Both the position numbers and the translations under genes were made by a program. This document shows positions 20,281 to 31,694 of a stretch of DNA of 64,000 nt, in pieces. This DNA comes from Wyeomyia smithii. Taxonomy: Eukaryota > Arthropoda > Insecta > Diptera > Culicidae. The number at the start of each line of letters is the position of its first letter. Position 1 is the first letter of the stretch. Location: contig NC_073696.1 in NCBI RefSeq assembly GCF_029784165.1, positions 193,114,498 to 193,178,497 on the forward strand, written 5' to 3'. The notes under the pieces were generated by a model, which searched no databases, had not been told where the DNA came from, and was given only the letters and a program-made list of their open reading frames with translations.

Positions 20281-22347
20281 CAGGGCTAGTAGCGAGTCAC
20301 TTTTTAGTGACTTTGTCACTATTTTGAGCCTAGTCACTAAAAAGTCTCATTTACGCTAAAAAGTCACTAAAGTCACTATTTTACGACAAAATGGTCACTA
20401 AAGTCACTTTTTTAGCTTTAAATGTATTAATGACCTATTGTTGTATTGCAACATACTTTAGAAAGCTTGCTTCTCTTTTACAGAATATTTGGACAGTTCG
20501 GTTTGTAAGGCTTTTTTGTTAACTTTTCCATCATAGAAGTTTCATGCCAGGCAATGTTTTCAAATTTCACATCGAAGTGAACAGTGCAGAATAGTTACGA
20601 ACGAATCGTCTAAAAGCTGCAAAGGAATGTAAAGGTTTATTCTACAAGCTACTCGCGTCTTAAACCAGTGTTGTGCGTGAAATTACGTTTGTAGTTTGAT
20701 TTGCTTGTCCCAAATCAACTGTTCCTCCTGGTTGAAGTGGATTCAAAAATTTCGAGCTTATATTGTGCATAGTCGTGTTGAGGTCTCAATTCGTAGGATT
20801 TTGCTTTCAATCATCCGAACCTACCGGTGTTTACCAGATACCATTTCGAAATTCCATAATGATAACCCGTTCTACGCATATTTGTCCCATGCTCCAGATC
20901 AAACAAACGAGTGTTTAGTGGGACGAATTTGATTAGAAAATGTCAAGTGGGTTAAATATGCGTCGAAAATCATTGATGGAACAAACAGGCTTAGTATTGT
21001 TTTTGCAGATTTTCAGAACGAACAATGCTATTTTTAATATATTTTGAAAACCCCCTCCCTTAGTTAGCTTAACCAACTTCAAACGCTTTTCGAAGCTGTC
21101 ACAGGCGGCACGGATTCCCAGATTTTCTGGATAACCGCTTTAACCGCTTTACAAGTTGGAGATTTTGTAAAAAAAAGTTTATTGAGTTGAGATCAGGTGA
21201 ACTTAACGGCAATTTATTTCTATTCAAAAAGTCCCTCGAATTGTCCCTGTACCAACCTTGAGTCAAGTTCGCAGTATGCGCTGATGCACCGTCTTGCTAG
21301 AACATATAGTAATTAGCTCTGAAGAGTTTTCGAAGACACGGGTTAACTTTTTTTTTCCAAATCTACCGTTTTATAATAAACAGCATTAAATTCGGCGTCT
21401 TTGTAAATGAAAATCAGAGGAAGTTCACTCGCTTGCAAATTGCTCCCGAGACCATCACTAAAGCTGTACTCTGCAATCGAGGAACACTCCTTGAGAACTC
21501 TGAAATGTTGTCTCTTGCTGCTGCCCACATTCGATTGTTTTGCGTAACCAGTCACACTCCAGGCCAAATAGTTTCTCATCAGAAACAATGAACTCGCGAA
21601 CAGCGAGTTGTGAAAGTATCGTTTTCACTCTATCGAGCCTCTTTTTCTAAAAGAATCGGCCAAAATATTGTGGACCGATTCAATAGATATACTAAGATGG
21701 GTGGGAATAACAAACTGAACGTTATGATTTCGCCGGACACGCTTCTTCATAACAGTCACAATTTTACGACTTGCGGCATCCTTGCTGATCGTGGCCGACA
21801 GAATTTTCAACGATCTCCAAAGAGAATGTTTCCTTGTATTTTTCGATGGTTTAATAAACGAAATCTCGCCTAGCTTCACATGATTTGAGATGTTTGAATA
21901 TTGTGCAAGGGTAGTCACTGACCAAAAATCGTTTCACTACGACTTTCCGGATTTGTTACATCGCACATCAAGAACTCAATACAACTGACAGACCACCAAC
22001 ACACCAATGCGTATTCGAGAGTGCATACATTCGTTCACGTACTTTCATTAACACTTATAAATCGAAAACTTGTATTCGAATATATTGAACATTATTACAA
22101 CCATTTCAATGTGAAATTATGATACAGATTTTAGTTAGACTTTTTTCTATGAGAACAAATCATTGCACATCCTATGTTCTAAAAACATAAATTTCAGATA
22201 ACATTTAATTTATTTATGGTTCAACAATAAATTTCAAAACCCTCTTGTATATTTTTGGTCACTATTTGGTCTCTATTTGGTTACTATTTAATTGAAAAAA
22301 GTCACTAAAGTCACTATTATTTTGCTCCAAGTTCGCCACTAGCCCTG
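20281..22347. mobile_element. 2.07 kb CAGGG-ended inverted-repeat element (hAT-like), with nested mariner relic
   Basis: The left end is CAGGGCTAGTAGCGA and the right end is the inverse of CAGGGCTAGTGGCGA (14 of 15 match). Just inside both ends are repeated AGTCACTAAAGTCACTA / AGTGACTTT words (20296-20415 and 22258-22315), a subterminal pattern seen in hAT transposons. Flanking octamers are only loosely similar (GTAGAAAT and CAGCAATC), so the duplication is decayed or the boundary is off by a base. A plus-strand stretch at 20700-20830 (SSWLKWIQKF, VEVSIRR) may be a remnant of an N-terminal zinc finger as found in hAT-like transposases; this is weak. The centre holds a mariner/Tc1-like relic on the minus strand. 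Confidence 0.6.
21070..21918 (-). pseudogene. Mariner/Tc1-like transposase relic
   Basis: On the minus strand an N-terminal helix-turn-helix-like part is visible (SRKIVTVMKKRVRRN, then SISIESVHNILADSF). A middle part and a C-terminal tail follow (KAVKAVIQKIWESVP, PVTASK). Frames are broken repeatedly and no complete catalytic triad can be read. The order and spacing fit a ~340-residue transposase. It sits inside the 20281-22347 element. Confidence 0.5.
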
Positions 22348-22659
22348 CAGCAATCAGTTGTAAAATTATCTAAGCTATCGTAAAATGCAGAAAATTGTTA
22401 TTTGAACTATTATATCATAGATGGAAAATGCACTATTTGGCCTTGTCTATAGCCTCATCGTAGCCACTGCCTAAATTAAGATCTTAGTGCAACTTGATAC
22501 AAAAGACAGCCACAAAACAATTCAATTTCATTCTTGTTTTGGATACGGCAGCAAGTGAAACCGCGGTGCCGGCTACAGAGGTAAACGTCATCTGGAGCAA
22601 AGAGGCTATTAAATCAATTAACCCCAATTGAGTGTATTCTCAACCAGGGAATTCAGAAA

Positions 22660-23380
22660 AATCTAAGTTTTTATCGGAAGTGTTGATAGATTATTTTTGT
22701 ATTTGAAAACTAAATTCACATTTTTCAGCAAATGTTGCCAATTTTATTTTAAATTCGTTAATTCCATCGTGTTCCTTGGAAAATTTCACGTATGAAACAC
22801 TTATCGTCCTGAGGTAATATGAGTCAATATCGAGTTATAACCTTTTTATGAAAATAATTTAACATTTCTCAATTATTTTTTATTTACAAATTATAGACGT
22901 AAGACGTCCGAAAAATACTGGTAGGTGACTTTTGAAGCAAATCCAGCTAAATTTATTTGAAATTTAATAGTTTCAACGTATTTCTCGGAATATTTTACGT
23001 ATGAAACGCGCATCATCCCGAAGTATTATGAGCCAATCTCGAGTTATAACATTTTAGGGACCATACTTAAATGACGTAGGATTCATGGGGGGATGGGGGA
23101 TATCATCGTTTTGTGACAAATTGTGACAAGGTTATTTTTGTTTAGTTTCGTAACCAAATGCTACGAGGGGGGAGGGGGGGTTTGAAAATCACGAAAAAAA
23201 CGCTACGTCATTTAAGTATGTTCCCTTACGAAAATCGTTCTATGTTACTGAATTAATTTTTCTCACAATTTATAGACGCATGACGTCCGAAAAGTACGAA
23301 AAGTAGGTGGCAGGTGAAAATAATCCAATCCATAAGAATCATTCTTCTAGACCGGAAGTGTTGCCAGATAAATTACGTTT
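22660..23380. repeat. Left arm of a long imperfect inverted repeat (two tandem copies)
   Basis: Phrases such as ACACTTATCGTCCTGAGGTAA, GAGTTATAAC and ATTATAGACGTAAGACGTCC occur twice here in direct order (~22690-22950 and ~22980-23370). They recur in inverse order at 24130-24600. The second copy is interrupted by the MITE at 23057-23225. No coding evidence is seen. Confidence 0.65.
23057..23225. mobile_element. PIF/Harbinger-type MITE with TTA duplication
   Basis: 169 bp. The left end GGGACCATACTTAAATGACG matches the inverse of the right end GGGAACATACTTAAATGACG (19 of 20). The 3-bp direct repeat TTA flanks it (23054-23056 and 23226-23228), as known for PIF/Harbinger transposons. The interior is G-rich with long G runs. 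It splits the surrounding repeat, so it is younger than that repeat. Confidence 0.8.
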
Positions 23381-23381
23381 G

Positions 23382-24115
23382 TACAGTGACATGCGTTCGT
23401 TAAGACGCACCATGTTTTCCATAGGTATTTCTTTCAAAACTAATTGAATTTTGAATGTCATCACTTATTTTTGTTTGTTATCATAAACTAAAACAAACAG
23501 CATCGTTTCTTCAAAAAAGTGCACTTGATAGAATAAAAAACATGTGAAAAATTCAAAATAAGCTGATGCATTCGTTTAGATGCACCTCAAGTCAACGTAG
23601 TAAAAGCTCAAATTTTCTGAGTCAATCAGTTGGCTAATACTTTGTAGCTCCTCCCTTACTAATAATAACTACAAATACTCTCCTGGGCATTGAATTGACA
23701 AGGTTATGGGGAGTATTTACAGAGATTTGTTGCCAGCATGAACGTATGCATGATTTAAGGTCGTTTACTATGTTGAACTGGTGTTCATTTGCGTAAGCTC
23801 CTGCAGATCGGGTCCTGATCGGGTTGCAATCCGGACTACATGCTGGTCAATCAAGAACGGCGATGTCATTTTTAGAAAACCTGGCCTTGGTTCGTTGGGA
23901 AACATGACTAGAAGCGTTGTCTTGCTGAAATACAACCGGTTCATACATAGTAGCCACCAAGTATAGAACCAGAACGTCTTCCAGAAGCTTACAGTAGCTG
24001 TTTGAATTGATTTTGGTGGTGATCCAACAGGTAGGAAGCTTCTCGTCATATGAAAATCCTCTCCATACCATAATTTCTTCCTCCTCCAAAATTTCACTTG
24101 GGTCAAGTGACATTT
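23382..24115 (-). pseudogene. Tc1-family transposon relic (3' part of transposase and one terminus)
   Basis: On the minus strand the transposase reads IMVWRGFSYDEKLP, CWITTKINSNSYCKLLEDVL and FQQDNASSH (second catalytic aspartate). Then VLD is followed by a stop where tryptophan is expected, SPDCNP, and a C-terminus EHQFNIVNDLKSCI...VFVVIISKGGATKY. The final glutamate block is shifted or deleted. The sequence after the stop codon runs to TACAGTGACATGCG at 23382, a plausible Tc1 terminus with TA. The DNA-binding N-terminus and other terminus are missing. Inverted repeats lie on both sides. Confidence 0.75.
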
Positions 24116-24129
24116 ATATTAGCTGCATT

Positions 24130-24600
24130 TGCCGAAAAATGCTAATGAGGATTTTAAATACAAAAATAATCTATCTGGCAACACTTCTGGTCAAGAATAA
24201 TATTTTTTCTGGGTTCCTTGGTTAATTTGCTTCAACATTCACCTAACAGTATTTTTCGGATGTCTTACGTCTATAAATTGTAAGAAAAACTAATTAAGAA
24301 ATGTTAAACTATTTTCACAAAAATTTTATAACTCGAGATTGGCTCATATTACCTCAGAACGATAAGTGTTTCTTACGTGAAATTTTCCAAAGAACACGAT
24401 GGAATTATGAAATTTAAGAAAAAAATGGTTACATTAGCTAAAAACTGTAAATTTAGTTTTCAAATACAAAAACAATCTATTTGGCAACACTTCCGATCAA
24501 AACTTGTATTTTTTCTGGATTTCCTGGTTTATTTTTTTTTTAAATCATTTCTCAGTATTTTTCGGACATCTTACGTGTACAAATTTTAAGAAAAAGAAAA
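24130..24600. repeat. Right arm of the long inverted repeat around the Tc1 relic
   Basis: Inverse order of the phrases at 22660-23380 (for example ACCTCAGAACGATAAGTGTTT, and GGATGTCTTACGTCTATAAA). Two tandem copies are visible here as well, near 24170-24330 and 24470-24600. Confidence 0.6.
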
Positions 24601-24724
24601 AAGAGATTTTGGACAGAAAATGTGTGACTTTGCAACGAAGACGGGGGTTCCACAGAGCAGGGGGCATTCTGATCGACACAAATATTAGGGTTTTTTAAAT
24701 GTGAACCTAGATGAATTACTTACT

Positions 24725-26157
24725 TTACTTTTAAGGCGACAGACCGATTATCGATCCAGTGCCGAATCCAGAATACGTTACCATGTCCCTCGGTCTTGGG
24801 CTGCTATCCTCCAATCGCCCCTAGCACCTATTTCGCGTGCATCCTCGTCGACAGCACACATCTAACGAGTGCGGGGTCTACCCCGAAGTCGACGACCTCT
24901 ATCGGGATTCCTGCTATATATAGCCTTCGCTTGACGCTCATCCGGCATTCTCGCTACATGCCCAGCCCACTGAAGCTTGCCGTGTTTTATCCGCTTGACT
25001 ATATCCGCCGATTTGTATGCCTGGTACACTTCATGGTTCATGCGTCTGCGCCAAACACCGTTTTCTAGTTTGCCGCCAAGGATTGAACGTAAAATTCTAC
25101 GCTTAAAAACACCAAGAGCTCGCCGATCAGCCTCTTTCAGCGTCCATGATTCATGGCCGTAGAGAGTTTTATAGAGTGCTAGTTTAAAACGGATTTGCAG
25201 ACTGCCGGACCTTAGCTGGTTACGTAGTCCGCAAAAGGCCCTGTTTGCGGCTGCTATTCGCCTCTTTATCTCACGGCTAACCTCGTTGTCACATGTCACT
25301 AATGTTCCCAGGTAAATAAATTCGTCGACTACTTCAAATGTTTCCCCATCTAGCACCACCGCAGGCCCAACCTCCGACGGACTACCACGCACTCTGCCAG
25401 CCACCATGTATTTCGTTTTGGCAGAGTTTATGACAAGCCCTAATCTCGCAGCTTCCCTCCTGAGAGGTCCGAAGGCCTTTTCCACAGCTCTACGGTTGAT
25501 ACCAATGATGTCGATATCGTCCGCAAAACCGAGAAGCATGTGCGACTTCGTAATGATGGTGCCGCTTCTCTGCACACCAGCCCTCCGTATAGCACCTTCC
25601 AATGCGATGTTGAACAATAAGTTCGACAGCCCGTCACCCTGCTTCAAACCATCTAACGTCACGAACGAGTCCGATATCTCACCGGCTATCCTGACGCTTG
25701 ATGTAGAACCTTCAAGGGTGGCACGTATCAGCCTAATCAGCTTTGTTGGGAAGCCATGTTCCATCATAATCTGCCATAACTCATTTCTCTTGACTGAATC
25801 GTACGCTGCCCTGAAGTCTATGAACAGATGGTGCGTCTGCAAGTTGTATTCTTGAAATTTATCAAGGATTTTTCGCAAGGTAAACATTTGGTCCGTCGTG
25901 GAGCGTCCCCCTCGAAAACCGCATTGGTACTCGCCAACAAAGGTCTCCTGCAACGGCCTCAGTCTGTGGAACAAGATGCGGGAGAGAATTTTGTACACGG
26001 TATTGAGAAGAGTTATGCCCCGATAAATGCTATAGTCCAGGCGATGACCTTTTTTGTAGATCGGACATGAATAGATGAATATTTTCCCTAATTTTGAGCC
26101 AAATCCGTGATGGCAGTGTCCAAGTGGTATGGACACTTCGTATGGAACGACCCTCAT
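24725..26157 (-). mobile_element. RTE-type LINE, 5'-truncated, with long open reverse transcriptase
   Basis: An open frame of 431 codons (24862-26157, minus) covers the reverse transcriptase: CPIYKKGHRLDYSIYRGITL, GFRGGRSTTDQMFTLRKIL, HLFIDFRAAYDSVKR (first catalytic aspartate), DGLKQGDGLSNLLFNIAL and LLGFADDIDIIGI (catalytic FADD). A post-RT domain follows with FEVVDEFIYLGTLVTCDN, RRIAAANRAF, WAGHVARMPDERQAKAIY and GRPRTR. After one frame change the usual ending DWRIAAQDRGTW is readable near 24800. The 3' end is close to a TTACTTACTTTACTTTTAAG tract at 24718-24737, where short tandem repeats are common in RTE elements. The endonuclease is absent. This is the best-preserved RT in the window after the I-clade copies. 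Confidence 0.82.
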
Positions 26158-26159
26158 GT

Positions 26160-27480
26160 ATTTAGAATACTAACACAAAATTTCCATTCCTGTGATGCTT
26201 GTGGAGTGAGCAGGAGTATATCCGGCCTCTAGTAGCAACAAGTTTCGAACTAATTAATAGTCAGAATAGTCGAATTCCAATGAAGCAATATGATTCTAAG
26301 AGTAGTCTCAAATCATAAAGGTGTTGGCGACTAACTATCTACGTGCAACTGTTTATAGATATTTCAATGTAATGTAATCTCAATTTTTTATGAAGTTACG
26401 CTTTTGTAAGTCATTTGTGGTTTTCAAGCAACAAACAAATATGTAATCGATACAACGCAGTTCATTCGTTGACATCAAATAAATAGGATGAATAATTTGT
26501 GCAAAGCTTCATTTAGGTAAAAAATGAAATTCACTACATTTTGTATCTATGTTTTCAAACCTGATAAAACTATTTTCACTCGAAATAAAGCATCCTTTCT
26601 TAGCATTTACAATCCAATTCAAGTATTACATGAGTTTATGACATTGTCAAACATTTTAAATAGTTCTTATTGTGGTCTTTATCACTCAGAATGAAATACA
26701 TACACAGCCGTACGTATGAGTTAATGTTATTTTCACTTAAGCACATATTGAAAATCTAAAAAATAAGAAAATTTCATCTTTCAAAATATCATCAATACGG
26801 CAACTGTGCCGATAAATAAAATAAAATATCCAACGGTAATTTGGTCTGCTAATGTAATATTTGAATGATAGTTGAATCATATTGGCGTGTCTTGCAATAT
26901 AAGAACTGACCTTAGAGTGCAGAATTTTAACGAGACATCTTAGTAAATGTCCCACTTAATAGACTTGTACATATCCGCTTTCGTAATAAAGCCGGCAGCC
27001 AATAATTACGTTTGAAGCCCCCGCCTGACTCTATTTACTTGTAAACGTGCTCGTTATTTTTTCAAATACCATTCTAGACTCAATTTATGAGACTACCACT
27101 CTTCAGCAGGATCTAATTCAAAAAGAAATAAACAGCGTTTTGAGCAATTAAAGAACTTAATTTTATAAAGATTCGAAAATGTGCTTGATGAAATTGATTC
27201 AAAATGTAACAATTTTACTGTAGAAAAATCATCCAAGAGAATGTACAAATGAAATTAGAAATTGATGTAAAACACGTTAAAAAGCCGATCTCTCAGCGCA
27301 CAATAAGGATCATGCCCCTCGCGACTATCGAAGATTTCATGTAAACTTCCGTCGCGACACTTAATTGTACGACTTCCGCTCAACAATTTATAATAAATAC
27401 AGCAAATTTGTTTCGCCATTAGTGTGATGATTAATTGTTTGTGTTCTTCCCCTCTCCCTCGTTCCGTAACGCTTTGACAG
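26160..27480. other. Sequence upstream of the first resolved transporter exon; no gene recognised
   Basis: AT-rich. The last ~35 bases before 27481 contain a pyrimidine-rich tract and AG, fitting a splice acceptor, so this is probably intron. No start exon for the transporter was found. Confidence 0.45.
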
Positions 27481-27883
27481 GCCGCCGTTCGCGACTACTG
27501 GTGTGCTCGACCCGATCATCTACGCGCAATACCGTTGGAGCTGTGGCGCAACCTGACGCAGCCGGACGGGGGTCGATGTTCGCTCGTGAACGCTCCCTAT
27601 CATCAGCTAACCGAGCTGAACTTCACCGATTATTTCCTAACGGTGAATGCGTCCTCGCTGGAGCAGGTCAGTTGCAGTGGTTACGAGTTCGATTCACGCA
27701 TTTTCGGCCCAACCATTATCAGCGAGTTTGGATTGGTCTGCGACCGGGAGCACATGAACAGCATCGTGGAAATGTGCTTCCTTGCTGGAGCTGCAATGGG
27801 TAGCGTGGGAAGCGGATGGATCTCGGATCAATTTGGTCGACGACACACGCTTATGGCTTTCGCAACTATACAAGCTGCTACAG
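27481..27883 (+). CDS. SLC22-type organic ion transporter, first resolved exon (extracellular loop 1 and TM2)
   Basis: SLC22 proteins are 12-helix plasma-membrane carriers of organic cations, anions or zwitterions. This exon encodes the large extracellular loop after TM1: RDYWCARPDHLRAIPL, a possible N-glycosylation site in WRNLTQP, and CSGYEFDSRIFGPTI followed by SEFGLVCDRE, a hallmark of the family. TM2 (MNSIVEMCFLAGAAMGSVGS) and the MFS loop motif GWISDQFGRRHTL follow. The exon starts after a pyrimidine tract with CAG at 27478-27480 and ends at a GTGAGT donor. Its frame is open throughout (134 codons plus 1 nt, phase 1), and it joins the next exon in frame to form glycine. The N-terminus and TM1 are missing here. 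Substrate and ortholog cannot be told from sequence alone. Confidence 0.9.
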
Positions 27884-30800
27884 GTGAGTTTGCCTATAAA
27901 AGTGATTAGTTGGTTATGCGCTATACTCTGCCAGAGCGTGCATTTTCTGATTGTACAGATGGTAGAACGTGATGGCGACAAGTCAACAGTGCAGTGGGCG
28001 CAAGTATGTCACCAAATATCACGTTTTAATGGTTTCTGCTATTTTTATGTGGAACTAACTTCTACAATACATTTTTATGACATGACGAATCGGATTCATG
28101 ACAATCAATACAACAATTCGAAGAACTTCACGTTACACTGATTTTATAGCGTTATTGTTTGAACATTCATTTCAAAACTTGCGGTTGTTGAAAAACAACA
28201 TAGGAGTAATCTTTTAGGGCTCAGTGGTGCGATAAAGTCTGTTTAGCGTTTTTGCGTGACGGAATCATATTTCTTTAACCGATCAAATATATTCGAACAT
28301 TTTCTATTTGTTATATTGCCTTCAAAACTAAAACAGTCCACCGCAAAATTTAACGACTATTAGGCAGTGTCGTAGCTTTATCGCTCATCAAGCTCGACGT
28401 GCTGTAATAATTAAAGTTTACTCAGCCGCATGCATACGAGATGTACACTAAGACAGAACAAACATTTTTTTGATAATCGACTCAAAGCTACCGCCAGATA
28501 TCGCCATAAAATTCTCACGTTCCGTGATTAGGTAGCCAGTTCGTGACCATACATAAGGAAACGTTGAGAATTGACTTTTAGCACCAGCTAACAAACACCT
28601 TTCACGGTGCTTGCCGTTTAAGGGATGTGGTTAATGTTTCAAATTGAAATAACCTCCAATTGGTTTAAGATCATCAAAGATCAAAGATCATCAGAAGCGG
28701 ATATAAAAGTTAATGCTTCTTACAGTTCCGCGTGACCAATTTAACATAATCCTAATGCATGAAAAATTATAATGCGAAACGCACGATTGAAAGATATGAT
28801 CGGACACCCGTCAATGTATCATGCTAAAACGGTACAATGCATGCTGTCCACGTGTCCTGCGAGGCGTGCTCAGCATGAATAGAGTTTTATGTGGGCTACT
28901 GCCGAAATTATTAAAGTGGATTGAACGGTGACCATACGAAATCAACGCATGACACGTCAGGAAGTTTAAATTATGATTGTAAATATCAAAGGCAGAACAT
29001 GAACATGAACATGAACATGATTGACCGCCCGCGGTTGCTACTCCGTTATTGCCAGATCAGCTGTAATTACACAGAGAACCAACAGATGATGCCTGGGACT
29101 AACATGCATCCTCAATGTGTAAAAACTGATGACCTCAATCTTCATATTAGGCAATACCAGCGCCGGCCGCATCCGAATGCAGGTCAATGAAGGATTGTGT
29201 ATGGGAATATGTTGACGTGATATTCGCTTTGTTGGAAGCCGAGAACACCTCTGCACTTCCACGAAAAATCACTGGGATGTTGTGGATAAGGGAAGGGTTT
29301 GCAGCAGGGTCCGTTTTGGTAAACGGCGCGCTGAGTTCGAGCGCCTATGGGTCCGTTATATCCGCCACGAAAGTCGTAATGCGATCCTAACTTATTCTGT
29401 TTGCTAATGTATCACCGCAAAAATAAAGCACGCGCGAGTATACGGGACATATTACCAATTTTGAACAAACTCAAATATTCGGACATCTCCGCGCGAGGTC
29501 ATTATACTACTTCCGAGAGATATCATTTATTCATTTATTCCAGTCGACTACACAATCTTACCAAAATTCTATCCACGCTGACGCCTCGTCACTCATATTA
29601 CATCCACGTAAAGTGACCATCTTTATACAGATATCTGTTGCGCGTTGTTGAGCTATCCTTAGATAATACAATCCTTGGAAAGTATCGACTGTAAAAAGCT
29701 ATACGAGCGCACGGGTACACACACTCGACACACTCGACTGGTCTTAACGTATTTTTCAGTAATCTGAATTATGGTTAAAATGGTTCTGGTTTATTAATTT
29801 ACAGAATGTTATCTAAAAAGTAACGAATGACTAAGGAAAAAACAAGTGTAGTCATGAATGCAAGATTAATTAAGAAAAAAAAAAAAACAAAATTAGCTAG
29901 CGTACGATCTAACAAATTTTCCTCACCGTACCGAAGCTATCAAGCTCGACAAATTCATAGTGTTATGGTAAATGCTAAGCGCGCCATAGACACGAATAAT
30001 GGCCGAAGTTTATATAAATCCGTTTATTTCGCGTAAATTGGTGAGTAGAAAATCCGACGAACAATTTTTTCATGTAGACAATTTGTGTTTGTCGGGGCCC
30101 GAAATATTACTATCAAGGACAGGGATGGTAACAACGTATCGGAAGTGACGTCGTTTTCCTTGGCGCAAAAAAAATATTCCTATTGAATTGAAAATTTGGC
30201 AACATGCATGCATTCAAAGCCCGATAGTTAGATAAAATGCGTAGGAAACGCAAAACAATACAATACAACTATCGTAATCTATTTGCAAATGCCAAAGCAA
30301 TCATTATTTATTTTATCGTTCCGGGTGTGTTTCGTGACGGAAATTTTGCATAATTATTAAAAACTAACCGAGGAGTAAAAATTTCAAAAGCTAGAGAATT
30401 CACAAAACACGAACAGTGTCGCGCAGGCACAATAAAATTATGCCCATTCCCTATAATGGGTTTCTAAGAGAACTTATTAATGAGTTTCACGTCAATAAAA
30501 CATTCGAATGAACATATAAAACTAATCGTCATCCCACACACGAGTCCCAACACAGTAATAACTAGTGGCGTAGTGAACATGAACACCACTACCAAAACAC
30601 CGTCATAGCAATCAACCTGTGCATCAGTGTTATGTCGGCTGACAGTTTTTTTCGTCAGCCGTCGCAGCAAATCAAAAAATGCAGATAATGCAAAAGAAAG
30701 GCATAGGATACTTAGCTGGTTTTGTCTGTCTCGCTCTCACTTTTTTATCACTCTCTTGGTCATGTTGCTTGTATTTATGCAAGCTATAGCGTTTTTCACC

Positions 30801-31694
30801 CGCCTTTCCGCAAAAACACACTTGTGCTATCTTTTTCACACCTATAGTTCCAAACCGCACACAAATAGGCCCTAAGTTTGATTGTTTGTTTGATAAAATT
30901 TAACCATATAATCCACTTAGACGAGGTCCGTCCATCACATTCGTACACGGCACACATAGTTCTACTATAACGTACTATTTTTGCTATTTCTTTTTGTGAA
31001 TAACACGCATAATTTGCAAAATAAAACTACAGCAAACAGGAACCGCGTACTGATTGTTGACCGTGCTGCCAACCTCCTATCTATGATTGTAAATATAAAA
31101 GGCAGAGCACATTAAGTACATAATCAGAGACTAGCACGTGTCAAAAGAGATGTGTTTCCTATTCATCTCGCATCTGAAATTGGCAATAAAAACAAATCTC
31201 GCGACAACGGCTACAGTTTAACTGTATATTGATCGACTTTATAAAAACTAAAACCCTGATACATAGCTTGAAAATATCATCACGTCAGTCTGACGAGTAG
31301 TTTTAATAGAGATGTCTAAAATCCGTTTTTAAATAGTTTATTTGACACGGCACGATACACTTTATGTTTAACTGAGCCAAGTACATTTTTTTTTAAATTC
31401 TAAATTAGCAGGGAACAGTGGGAGGCCTTTTTTTTATTCTCGCGGCCGACTACGAGCTAGTGGGGATTTAAGGTGAGAGGAGGGGTGTTACAATTTTGTT
31501 TTTAACTATTTTATATTACAGAATGTATTCATTTGTACGTGGCTAACCAGTGATGTTCTATTTGAGCAGTTTTGGTCTGAGGTGTCTGCGTAAACATAGA
31601 GATGCCGAGTCTTCGTTTTAGTGTCTCCAGCCGGGTGTATCATTCTCTTTCAGTTTGTGACAGAAATTGTATTCTAGCAAATAGATAAAAGAAA

